From NCBI GenBank assembly GCA_035546335.1, contig DATKDP010000111.1, positions 1-64,000 on the forward strand: 64,000 bases of DNA, written 5' to 3'. A model generated the notes under the pieces. The model did not search any database. It was given only the letters and a program-made list of their open reading frames with translations, and was not told where the DNA came from. Below are positions 1-7,804 of this stretch, in pieces (within the stretch, counting starts at the first letter, position 1; every line of letters starts with the position of its first letter). Made by a program: the position numbers and the translations under genes. This stretch comes from DATKDP01 sp035546335 (GTDB lineage Bacteria > Acidobacteriota > Thermoanaerobaculia > Gp7-AA8).

Positions 1-2
1 GT

Positions 3-1355
3 CGCCTCACCGGTGAGTGGGCTCCAGGACTCGACATTAACTCGGCGAACAACACGATCAAAGGCCTGCAGATCAACGGATTTCAGTCGCCCGCGATCGT
101 TCTACAGGGAAGCGGCGGGAACGTGATCGGCGGAGACCGCTCACGCGGCTCGGCAATCCTCGGCGAAGCGAACATCATTTACGGTTACCAATTCACCGGC
201 ATCGCGTCGTCTTCCGCGAGTAACCTCATCATCGGCAATCAGATTGGAACCGACCCGAGTGGCCTGCCCGCTCCGGGTGGCCAGCGCAGAGGGATCGGAA
301 TTTATCAGTCCAGCCCCGGCCCTGTAGACGGCGGCGATCGGATCGAAGGTAATGTCATCGCCGGAAATATCGATGCGGAGATCTATCTGCAGAACGCCCG
401 CGGCAATACGATCATCGGCAACTTTCTGGGAACGGACGCGGGCGGCACAGCGCGCGTTGGAGCCGCCTTTCAGAGCATCGCCAGCTCGTTCGCTGCTGAT
501 AACCTCATCACCGGGAACGTTATCGCGAACATGGTCAACCTCACCGATCCGGGAAGCTACTGTAACCGCGTCACGAACAACTGGATCGGCGTGGCCAGGA
601 ACGGCTCGTCGCTGACGAGCCAGGGCCAGTGGGCTGGCGTGTCTATCCGGGAGCCGTTCAATCTCGTCAGCGAGAATGTCCTGGACATCGTGGGGGTCGC
701 AGGTCTTTATAGCCGGACGAGCGACACGGTGATCATGGGAAACACGGTCGGAGCGGAATCGCGGCAAGCCCTCTCGGGGATCCACGTCTCCGCTGCTTCA
801 AGGACGTTCATCGAGGGGAATTCCGTGTACGCATCACCGCGAGGAATCTGGCTCGAATCGGGAGTTTCCGCGACGTTCATCTCCCGTAACACGATCATGG
901 GCAACGACGACGGCATCTCGATCGACGCCGCCGACACGAGCGTGATTCAGGAGAATGTCATCGCGCGGAACGGCGGAGCGGGAGTCGTCGTGTCGAGTCC
1001 CACGCATCGAATTCGACGCAACTCGATCTTCGAAAATGCCACTGCACCGATCGCGATCACGACCGGCGCGCCCGTCCCCCAGCCGCCGAGCATCACATCG
1101 GTGACGTTGAGTGCAGTGGAAGGATCTGCCTGCAGCGGCTGCACGGTCGAGATTTTCTCCGACAGCGGCTCGCAGGGACGGCGCTACGAAGGATCGGTCG
1201 TGGCGGCCGCCAGCGGCAAGTTCACGTTCACGGGAGCCGTCGCGGGACCGAATGTTACGGCGACAGCGACCGAAGCGGACGGCAGTACCTCAGCGTTCTC
1301 GCTTCCTGCCGCGAGGCCACCTTCGCCTCCGCGTCGTCGCGCCGTGCGGCACTGA
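3..1355 (+). CDS. Right-handed parallel beta-helix repeat protein, 5' end outside the window
   Basis: The frame is open from the first bases of the window (codons begin at base 3), so the start lies upstream and at least 450 residues are present. The protein is built of short imperfect repeats rich in G, N, I and V, with recurring 'GN.I', 'I.GN' and 'N.I.GN' steps, for example GNVIAGN and GNTIIGN. That pattern is typical of right-handed beta-helix (pectate-lyase/CSLREA-type) surface proteins. The last 110 residues are less repetitive, start with a proline-rich stretch (PVPQPPS) and end in a basic tail. No catalytic motif can be assigned. A structural or adhesive secreted role is inferred; polysaccharide-lyase activity cannot be excluded. 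Confidence 0.75.
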   Translation, partial: RLTGEWAPGLDINSANNTIKGLQINGFQSPAIVLQGSGGNVIGGDRSRGSAILGEANIIYGYQFTGIASSSASNLIIGNQIGTDPSGLPAPGGQRRGIGIYQSSPGPVDGGDRIEGNVIAGNIDAEIYLQNARGNTIIGNFLGTDAGGTARVGAAFQSIASSFAADNLITGNVIANMVNLTDPGSYCNRVTNNWIGVARNGSSLTSQGQWAGVSIREPFNLVSENVLDIVGVAGLYSRTSDTVIMGNTVGAESRQALSGIHVSAASRTFIEGNSVYASPRGIWLESGVSATFISRNTIMGNDDGISIDAADTSVIQENVIARNGGAGVVVSSPTHRIRRNSIFENATAPIAITTGAPVPQPPSITSVTLSAVEGSACSGCTVEIFSDSGSQGRRYEGSVVAAASGKFTFTGAVAGPNVTATATEADGSTSAFSLPAARPPSPPRRRAVRH

Positions 1356-1467
1356 ACACGTCCGGCGTGGTCGACGGTGGAACGGCGCGGCCGGCCGCGT
1401 GCTGGACGATGGCGGCTGCGGAGGACCCGTCCTGAAACAAAAGGGCCTCCAAGGTAGCATCCGTAGT

Positions 1468-1573
1468 GGGGACGGAGCTTCTGTTTACGGTTTTGTGAGC
1501 GATGCAGCCCCGACGGGGCTTCTTCATAGCCATCTTCGGAAGCGCCGCAACAGGAAACAGAAGCTCCGTCCCC
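1468..1573. repeat. Inverted repeat with 19-bp perfect arms and an inner hairpin
   Basis: The arms 1468-1486 and 1555-1573 are perfect reverse complements of 19 bp. Between them, 1506-1520 forms a second hairpin (AGCCCC-GAC-GGGGCT). The left arm sequence recurs at 28268-28285, so this is a dispersed element and not just a terminator for the gene ending at 1355. The remainder of the 1356-1654 gap holds nothing else I can name. Confidence 0.7.
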
Positions 1574-1654
1574 GATGAAACAAAGCGGCAAATCTTCGGC
1601 GATCCCTGAGACTTCCGTTCGAGGGGCGCGCAACCATGGCAGGCGATTGGGCGT

Positions 1655-3445
1655 ATGAACGAGAAACCAGCCATGAGCGGACCATCGCTGATCGAAGGAG
1701 CCACGGTTGGCCGCTACCGGATCCGGAGATTGCTCGGAGCCGGAGGCATGGGCGAGGTCTACCTCGCCTGGGATGGCGCGCTCGATCGTCCCGTCGCGCT
1801 CAAGATTCTCCCGCCTCATCTGATGCGCGAGCCGCATCGCGTCGAGCGCTTCATCACCGAGGCGAAGGCCGCCTCCGCGCTGAACCACCCGGCGATCGTG
1901 ACCATCTACGAGACGGGTGAAGACAGCGTCCGTATCGATGGAGAGGAAAGCTCGCGGGTTCACTACATCGCGATGGAGCTCATCGAGGGGACGACTCTCG
2001 AAGAATGGGTCCGGCTCGGGCAGCCACTCTCGTCTCTACTCGGCCAGCTCGCTTCCGTCGCCGAGGGTCTGGGGAAGGCGCATGCGCGGGGGATCGTGCA
2101 TCGCGATCTGAAGCCCGACAACATCATGATCACCAGCGATGGGCATGCGAAGGTTCTCGACTTCGGCATCGCGAAGCTGCTCGACGGAGAGCGGCAGGAA
2201 GAGCCGCGCTCTCCCTCGGACCGCCGGACGCTCACCGAGCCGTCGGCTCTGCTGGGGACGCTCGGCTACATGCCGCCCGAACAGATCGAGGGATTTGTTC
2301 TCGATCATCGTGCCGACATCTTCTCGTTCGGCTGCATCCTCTACGAGGCCCTCAGCGGACGCGCTCCATTTCTCGGCCGCTCGAATGCGGAAACGCTGCA
2401 CAACATCGTGCATCGCGACCCTGCGCCGCTGGGGGTCGCCGATCCTCGCCTCGACGAGGCTCTGCGCAGGATCGTCGATCGATGTATTGCCAAGGACCGC
2501 GAGCGGCGGTACGACTCCGCGCGCGATCTCGGTCTCGATCTGATCGACGCCATGGCCCTGGCTCCCGCTCCGCGGCCGAAGCGAATCGTGCGCAGTAAGC
2601 TGCGCTCGCGGGTCATGCGCGCGGGAGTGGTGATCTCGGCATTGGCGCTCGCCCTCCTTTTTCTGCGCGTTCCGGCCGAGGCGCTGGTCGACACGGTCAC
2701 GGCGGCGGTCGCTCCTTCGAAGAATCCGGAGGTTCAGCGTCTGGAGCGCCTTCTTTCGCTCGAGCGCGAGCGGAACCTCGATGCCTCGGCGGCGCTCACC
2801 GAGAGGGAGCGCGAGATCGCTCGCCGCGGCGCCGAGATCGAAGGTCTGCGGACCGAGCGCGATCAGAGCAATCGTCTTCGTTCCGATCTCGAAGAGTCGT
2901 ATCGAACGCTGCTGTCCGACGTGGAGGATCACCTGCGGCGCAACAAGTCGGAGAGCTCGGAGCTGCGAGTCAAAGTTGCGAATGCGGAGACCGAGCTGCA
3001 ACGCGTTCGCGAGGAAGCGCAGCGGCGTGCGACCGAGCAGGAGCGTCTCGGCCGGGTCGAGCGGGAGCTGAGCCGCATCGTCTACACGCGAACGGAACCG
3101 CGGGGAATCGTGGCGACGATTCCGGGAATGTTCTTCCGGAGCGGCCGCAGCAGGATGCCGGCGGAGAGCCACGGAATGTTGCAGGGGATCGCGACGCTGC
3201 TCACGGACTATCCGGAATTGAAGATCGCGATCGAAGGGCACAGCGACAGCAGTGGGTCGGCGGACTGGAACCTCGAGCTTTCCCGGGAGAGAGCCGAGAC
3301 GATCCGTGGAGCTCTGATCATGATGGGGATCGATCCGGCGCGAATCACCGCGATCGGACGCGGCGAGCTCGTTCCCGCGTTCAGCAATGAGAGCGAGGAG
3401 GGGAGGACGCGGAACCGCCGCGTCGAGATCATCCTCTCGCATTGA
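1655..3445 (+). CDS. Membrane Ser/Thr protein kinase (PknB type) with C-terminal OmpA-like domain
   Basis: Residues 20-300 form a complete Hanks-type kinase: glycine loop GAGGMGEV (28-35), catalytic Lys50 in VALKIL, HRDLKPDN with catalytic Asp151, DFG at 169-171 and a GTLGYMPPEQ activation segment. A basic stretch and one hydrophobic segment (about 323-341) follow, then a long charged coiled coil (about 360-470). Residues 480-596 are an OmpA-family peptidoglycan-binding domain with IEGHSDSSG, the LSRERAETI helix and a C-terminal RNRRVEI motif. Fusing an OmpA domain to the outer half of a PASTA-like kinase topology is unusual. The inferred role is a cytoplasmic kinase that senses or anchors to the cell wall. 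Phosphorylated partners may include the FHA proteins in this window. The ATG at 1655 is used because the kinase homology begins about 20 residues later. Confidence 0.9.
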   Translation: MNEKPAMSGPSLIEGATVGRYRIRRLLGAGGMGEVYLAWDGALDRPVALKILPPHLMREPHRVERFITEAKAASALNHPAIVTIYETGEDSVRIDGEESSRVHYIAMELIEGTTLEEWVRLGQPLSSLLGQLASVAEGLGKAHARGIVHRDLKPDNIMITSDGHAKVLDFGIAKLLDGERQEEPRSPSDRRTLTEPSALLGTLGYMPPEQIEGFVLDHRADIFSFGCILYEALSGRAPFLGRSNAETLHNIVHRDPAPLGVADPRLDEALRRIVDRCIAKDRERRYDSARDLGLDLIDAMALAPAPRPKRIVRSKLRSRVMRAGVVISALALALLFLRVPAEALVDTVTAAVAPSKNPEVQRLERLLSLERERNLDASAALTEREREIARRGAEIEGLRTERDQSNRLRSDLEESYRTLLSDVEDHLRRNKSESSELRVKVANAETELQRVREEAQRRATEQERLGRVERELSRIVYTRTEPRGIVATIPGMFFRSGRSRMPAESHGMLQGIATLLTDYPELKIAIEGHSDSSGSADWNLELSRERAETIRGALIMMGIDPARITAIGRGELVPAFSNESEEGRTRNRRVEIILSH

Positions 3446-3529
3446 GGCCGGAGCGGCCGGTTGCGCCGCTCCCTCCTGGTTATCCCGTTCCGTGTGATGA
3501 ATGATGCATCTGCTTTCGATTCCTCGCGC

Positions 3530-3779
3530 CCCTGCCGGGGCGCGACGGAAAAATGTCTGCGGGATATTCCGGGGGTTGCGCTTCCCGCGCAACCCCCGGC
3601 TGTGATCCTTACATCCCTTCGGGATGCAGGGCGGGCGCGAAGCCGCGAGAGAAGAGTGTGTGTTCTCAAGTCGGCGACATCATCCCGGGCGGTCAACCGT
3701 CCCTACGGGACTGACGGCGTCTTCGTGTTGCGGGCTCCCGGGACTCCGTCCCGGGCTATTTTCAAACGTCCCTACGGGA
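3530..3779. repeat. Cluster of palindromic dispersed repeats
   Basis: The 334-bp gap between two convergent genes is filled with palindromes: a 12-bp perfect stem 3569-3580/3588-3599, CATCCC-TTC-GGGATG at 3612-3626, a GTCCC-TAC-GGGAC hairpin near 3700 repeated at 3768-3780, and a GGGCTCCCGGGACT cluster near 3732. They are REP-like and may also terminate transcription from both sides. No gene is apparent here. Confidence 0.65.
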
Positions 3780-4433
3780 CTACCGCGGGTCGCTGACGGT
3801 GGTGGCCTTCCGCTCGAACGTGCGGAAGCGCAGAAGGGCACGACCGATCTCGATCTCGTCGCGGTCGTGCAGTTCCGACGGCGCATCGATGCGCCGTTTG
3901 TCGAGAAACGTGCCGTTCTTGCTTCCGAGATCCTCGAGGATGGCGACCGAGCCGCGGACTTCGATGACGGCGTGATAACGAGAGACCGCGGGAGAGTCGA
4001 TGATGATCACGCAGTCGAGCTCCCTCCCGATCAGATTGCGTCCCGGCTCGAGGTCGAAGCTTCTTCCGCCCCATACGATTCGAAAGAGCCGGTCGCGCGG
4101 CTCGGCGTTGTGATCCGCTTCGACCATCGTTTCCGCGGCGAAAGCAAAACCGAATCGCGGCTTCGTTTGCAGCATCGACCTCGCGGTGTCGCCGATGGCC
4201 GAGCGAATCTCGGAGACGAGGTTGTTCAGATTCGCGTACTCCACGAAGCTCTCCGGCCAGAGAGCTTCATAGAGCACTTCCTTGCGAACGGCACCAGGAT
4301 GCCGGGCGATCAGGATCGCGAGCAGATCGAACGCCTTCGGTGAAAGGTGGATCGGTTTGCCGGCCCGGGTGAGCTCCCGCCGTTCTTCATCGAAGACGAA
4401 TTCGCCGAATTGTGCGCGCACGTTCGGAAGCAT
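3780..4433 (-). CDS. Winged-helix (OmpR/PhoB-type) transcription regulator with C-terminal FHA domain
   Basis: The first 100 residues form a transcriptional-regulator-C winged helix: FGEFVFDEERREL, LSPKAFDLLAILI, then the recognition region VRKEVLYEALWPESFV and a C-terminal hairpin (IQ-like TKPRFGFAF). Residues 120-210 are an FHA domain with the phosphothreonine-binding signature GRE...SRYHA...LGSKNGTF. There is no receiver domain, so activation probably occurs through FHA binding to a phosphorylated partner; the kinase encoded just upstream, convergently, is the obvious candidate. This domain pairing is common in Acidobacteriota. The start ATG lacks a strong ribosome-binding site, but the fold begins right after it. 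Confidence 0.88.
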   Translation of the reverse strand: MLPNVRAQFGEFVFDEERRELTRAGKPIHLSPKAFDLLAILIARHPGAVRKEVLYEALWPESFVEYANLNNLVSEIRSAIGDTARSMLQTKPRFGFAFAAETMVEADHNAEPRDRLFRIVWGGRSFDLEPGRNLIGRELDCVIIIDSPAVSRYHAVIEVRGSVAILEDLGSKNGTFLDKRRIDAPSELHDRDEIEIGRALLRFRTFERKATTVSDPR

Positions 4434-4527
4434 TGTAGAGTGACAAGAGTGACGCCCTTAGAGAAATCCGAGCGTTTCCTTAGCGTTCCCCTGCGACTCC
4501 ATTGTCTGACCGACGCACATTTGCCAC

Positions 4528-5061
4528 ATGTCGTGGCTCCGTGCGGTCAGCTTCATTCTCTGCTCATCGGTGGTGACCCCTCTGGTAGGCGGAACGAATC
4601 CTGCGAAGCCGGTGGGGGAGACCCTCTGGGACGATCCGGTGCTTCGCGGTCATCTCGTCGAGCTGCTCCAGATCTCCGGCAACGGGATCCGAAGCACCGA
4701 GCGAGCCGCCTTCATCGTTCGTGAGGAGTCGGGAAGGATTCGCTGTCTCGTCTGGCCGCTTCACAATGGATTTCAGAAAGAGACGTATCACGGAACGATC
4801 CCTCCGAATACCGTCGCGATCGCGCACACGCACCCGCGCGAGATTCCGTTCCCCTCGGTCACTGATCAGAAGGAGGCGGTTCGGCTCGGTCTCCCATTCC
4901 TCGTCGTGACGCCGCGCAACCTCTACAGCGCCGATCCCGACGGCCGAACCTTGCCGATCATCCGAAATCGGCCATGGACGCGCACGGTCGTGACCTCGGC
5001 GCCGCAGTGCGAGCTCCTGCAGCGCAACAACGAGCCGCGCGTTGCCGCTGCTGCGCGCTGA
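4528..5061 (+). CDS. Secreted JAMM/MPN-like metalloprotease-fold protein
   Basis: A hydrophobic N-terminal segment (residues 1-21) looks like a signal peptide. Residues 98-113 read AHTHPREIPFPSVTD, which fits the zinc-binding JAMM motif HxH-x7-S-x2-D exactly (His100, His102, Ser110, Asp113), and a glutamate pair lies about 34 residues upstream (Glu66/67). The protein may be a deubiquitinase-fold peptidase such as the prokaryotic JAB or DUF4329-like families; its substrate is unknown. The C-terminal 50 residues carry no recognisable domain. It stands alone, with the regulator gene on the opposite strand on one side and a repeat array on the other. Confidence 0.65.
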   Translation: MSWLRAVSFILCSSVVTPLVGGTNPAKPVGETLWDDPVLRGHLVELLQISGNGIRSTERAAFIVREESGRIRCLVWPLHNGFQKETYHGTIPPNTVAIAHTHPREIPFPSVTDQKEAVRLGLPFLVVTPRNLYSADPDGRTLPIIRNRPWTRTVVTSAPQCELLQRNNEPRVAAAAR

Positions 5062-5070
5062 CCCTGGGGG

Positions 5071-5200
5071 TCGGGCGTCCCCGCCCGATCGTGGCGGCGT
5101 CCTCGCCGCCCCTCGCGAGTCGGGACGATCTGAGCAAGCCCCGCCAGCGATGGCGAGGACGCCATCGCGATCATGCGAGGACGCACGACCCCCAGTAGCC
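5071..5200. repeat. Array of four short-loop hairpins (dispersed repeat)
   Basis: Stems with 4-nt loops follow one another: 5071-5077/5082-5088, 5093-5099/5104-5110 (loop TCCT), and near 5148-5190 the pair GCGATGGCG-AGGA-CGCCATCGC and a CATGCG-AGGA-CGCACG hairpin. The last two recur almost unchanged at 7689-7729. The block occupies most of the gap between two convergent genes. Confidence 0.7.
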
Positions 5201-5215
5201 CGGGTCGTCCGGATC

Positions 5216-5247
5216 GATCGCGGGAACGGCAAGCCGTTCCCGCGATC
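5216..5247. terminator. Strong hairpin just past the subtilase stop codon
   Basis: Bases 5216-5230 and 5233-5247 are a perfect 15-bp inverted repeat separated by AA, lying 20 bp beyond the minus-strand stop at 5268. There is no clear T-tract, so it may be an imperfect intrinsic terminator or an mRNA-stabilising hairpin. Confidence 0.55.
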
Positions 5248-5267
5248 CGGCCCAGGCGGATTCGAGC

Positions 5268-6908
5268 TTACTGCGTGACATTCAGCGAGGTGCTGTCGAC
5301 CAGGAACGACGTCTGGAGACTGCTGTCCTCGGTTGCGTAGAAGCGAATACGGATCGTCTGCCCCTTGTATGCGAGGACGCTGAACGACTTGAGCGAGTAG
5401 CTCGAGCTCTTGTTCAGATTCGAGTAGGTCGCCAGCGTCGTCAGAACGCTACCCGACGAGTTGAGCACCTGAACGTGCAGCTTGTCATACGCCGTGGAAG
5501 TCGTCGTCTCCGCGGTATCGATCTTGAGGTAGAAGTTGAGCGTCGCCGCGGTGGCACCCGAGGGGATCGAGATCTGCTGATAGGCATAATCGGTATGTGA
5601 GGTGCCGTAACCGCAGAGCCACGCGTACCATGAGCCCGCGTGCGGCGTTCTCGAGGTCGAGTTGGTGATCACTCCGGAAGTGATCGTCCACGCGCCGTTG
5701 TTGCCCGATTCGAATCCGGGATTGCTGAGGAGCTGCGTCGTCGTCCCGCCACCGCTGCTGCCCAGCAGCGAGTAGAGGAGGCGGTTTGGAGAGCCCTTCA
5801 CATCGGTGATCTTGCTCGCCGTCGCGCTGTCGCGAATCGCGGTCCAGACGGTGGAGGGCGACTGATATCCGTTCTGTTGCAGGTAGAGCGCGGCGACGCC
5901 GGCGACGTGCGGGGTGGCCATCGACGTGCCGCTGATCGTGTTCGTGGCGGTGTCGCTGCTGTACCAGGCCGAGGTGATACTCGATCCCGGAGCGAACAGA
6001 TCGGTGCAGGATCCCCAGTTCGAGAAGGAGGAGCGAGCGTCGGACGAGGTGCTCGAGTTCACGGTGATGGCGGCGGGGACGCGGGCGGGGGAAGAGTTGC
6101 ACGCGTCCGCGTTGCTGTTCCCCGAGGCCACGGCGTAGGTGACGCCGTCGTTGATCGAGTTGTTCACCGCGGTGTCGAGGGCCGAGCTCGCGCCGCCACC
6201 GAGGCTCATGTTCGCCACGGCCTTCTCGCCGGCAGCATGATTCGAGGTGACCCAGTCGACGCCGGCGATCACGCCCGAGTTGGTTCCCGACCCGTTGCAA
6301 TCGAGAACGCGTACCGCGACGAGCGTGACGCTCTTCGCGACACCGTACGTCGAGCCGCCGACCGTTCCGGCGACATGGGTACCGTGGCCGTTGCAATCGC
6401 TCGTCCCCCGGCCGTCGTTGATCGCGGTGTAGCCGCTGATCACGCGCCCGCCGAATTGCGTATGTGATGCCCGGATTCCCGTGTCGATGACGTACACCTT
6501 CACGCCGGACCCTGTGTAGTTGTAGGTGTACGAGCCGCTCAGCGGAAGACTTCGCTGGTCGATCCGATCGAGACCCCAGGTCGCGTTGCTCTGCGTCGCC
6601 TCGAGCGTGACCTCACTGTCCTGCTCGATGTAGGCTACGCGCGGATCCTTGGCGAGGGCCCGTGCGCGCCCCTCCGACAGCTCGACGGAAAAGCCCTGAA
6701 GCGCTCGCTCATAGACATAGCCGAGACGGCCTCCATGCATGCGCGCCATGTCCGACGCGGCAGCGGGGATGTCGGCGACTGCTCCCTCTTTGAGCACGAC
6801 GATGTACTGATCCGGAATCGCACGGCTGTTGCGACGAATCTCACCGTTGGAGGCGAACAGCGTAGGGACAAGCAGGAGAATACCGAGCACCAGAACGACT
6901 CGCTTCAT
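5268..6908 (-). CDS. Secreted subtilisin-like serine protease (S8, proteinase K type)
   Basis: A signal peptide (MKRVVLVLGILLL, to about residue 20) is followed by an inhibitor-I9 propeptide (about 30-100, with YIVVLKEG) and an S8 catalytic domain with Asp142 (YVIDTG), His175 (GHGTHVAG), oxyanion Asn264 and Ser329 (SGTSMATPHVAG). After about residue 385 comes a 160-residue beta-rich domain beginning 'LLSNPGFESG', a jelly-roll/carbohydrate-binding-like tail found on many exported proteases. The ATG at 6908 is preferred over an in-frame ATG 15 bases upstream because AAGGAG lies 7 bases before it. The product is likely an extracellular scavenging protease. The nearest upstream neighbour is a degenerate gene, so it is probably monocistronic. 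Confidence 0.93.
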   Translation of the reverse strand: MKRVVLVLGILLLVPTLFASNGEIRRNSRAIPDQYIVVLKEGAVADIPAAASDMARMHGGRLGYVYERALQGFSVELSEGRARALAKDPRVAYIEQDSEVTLEATQSNATWGLDRIDQRSLPLSGSYTYNYTGSGVKVYVIDTGIRASHTQFGGRVISGYTAINDGRGTSDCNGHGTHVAGTVGGSTYGVAKSVTLVAVRVLDCNGSGTNSGVIAGVDWVTSNHAAGEKAVANMSLGGGASSALDTAVNNSINDGVTYAVASGNSNADACNSSPARVPAAITVNSSTSSDARSSFSNWGSCTDLFAPGSSITSAWYSSDTATNTISGTSMATPHVAGVAALYLQQNGYQSPSTVWTAIRDSATASKITDVKGSPNRLLYSLLGSSGGGTTTQLLSNPGFESGNNGAWTITSGVITNSTSRTPHAGSWYAWLCGYGTSHTDYAYQQISIPSGATAATLNFYLKIDTAETTTSTAYDKLHVQVLNSSGSVLTTLATYSNLNKSSSYSLKSFSVLAYKGQTIRIRFYATEDSSLQTSFLVDSTSLNVTQ

Positions 6909-7110
6909 GAAGGCTCCTTCCACTCATTTCTTGCCTCTCGCTGTTCCACGCGCCGCGCCAGGACGCAGCAGTCGCAGAACTCGCGTCGTTTCAATTGGTT
7001 GGTGAAAAAGCCGCCGGCTGATGGGTCAAAATCGGAACCTATGGATCAGTGTGAGTGGGTCAAACGGCGACGCGCCTGGAACGGGGATGACCCCCTGAAG
7101 GGCGATCCTG

Positions 7111-7557
7111 TCAAGCACGCCGGCTGCTCGAAAGGAGCGCGAGCAGATCTTCGACTTCGTAAGGCTTGCGGAGGAAGGGGACGGGTGTTTCCGTCTGCTG
7201 GTTCACCGTGAGGGGATCGGCGTGACCCGTCGAGAAGATGACGTTCAAGTCGGGCCACCGCGATGCAATTTCGGTATAGACCTCGATCCCGCTGACGTCG
7301 GGAAGGCCTACATCGAGGACGACGGCGTCGGGCCGAAATCGTTCGACGGCCGCCGGGACGAGCCTGCCGCGGTCGACGACTTCCACGACGATGCCCTCCA
7401 GCTCGAGGATCGCGCGAAGACCGGATGCGACGAGCTCGTCGTCATCGACGATGAGGATTCGCTTCGGCCGCGAGCCCTCACGAGCGGGAGGATCCTTCGG
7501 TGTCACCACCTGATCACCGATCGGAAGGAAGATGTAGAAGCTCGTGCCATATAAGAT
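7111..7557 (-). pseudogene. C-terminal remnant of a hybrid histidine kinase: end of HATPase plus receiver domain
   Basis: The recognisable part begins with GTSFYIFLP, which matches the last beta strand of a histidine-kinase HATPase domain, followed by a linker and a complete receiver domain with acidic pocket VDDDE, phospho-acceptor Asp in VVLDVGLPD, Thr in FSTGHAD and Lys in LRKPYE. Upstream the frame stays open to 7737, but those 60 residues are encoded by a dispersed repeat (7655-7740) and do not resemble a kinase. The sensor, dimerisation and most of the ATPase domains are missing. It is probably a deletion remnant; expression as a stand-alone receiver cannot be excluded. Confidence 0.7.
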
Positions 7558-7804
7558 TCTGCTTTCGACGAAAATGCGTCTTCCATCTGGCCCCGATCCG
7601 GCGCACGAATCTGTAACGGGGATCACGGATCGGAAATCAAAGAGCGCAACGTGCCAGCGAGTCGGGGCAGATCTGAGCAAGTCCGCCAGCGATGGCGAGG
7701 ACGCCATCGCGATCGTGCGAGGACGCACGACCCCCAACGAGGTGTCGACTGGCTGGCGGGCTGGAAACCCGCCCCCCAGGCGCAGGCCTGGAACCTCGGC
7801 ATGG
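7558..7804. repeat. Dispersed repeats between the kinase remnant and the symporter gene
   Basis: The block 7655-7735 repeats the hairpin array seen at 5113-5195, including the two AGGA-loop stems 7689-7697/7702-7710 and 7714-7719/7724-7729. A GGCGGG...CCCGCC palindrome follows at about 7752-7770. The repeat runs to within a few bases of the symporter stop codon. Confidence 0.65.

Noticed and set aside
7558..7737. N-terminal 60 residues of the receiver-domain frame
   Set aside because: They are encoded by a dispersed hairpin repeat and match no protein domain.
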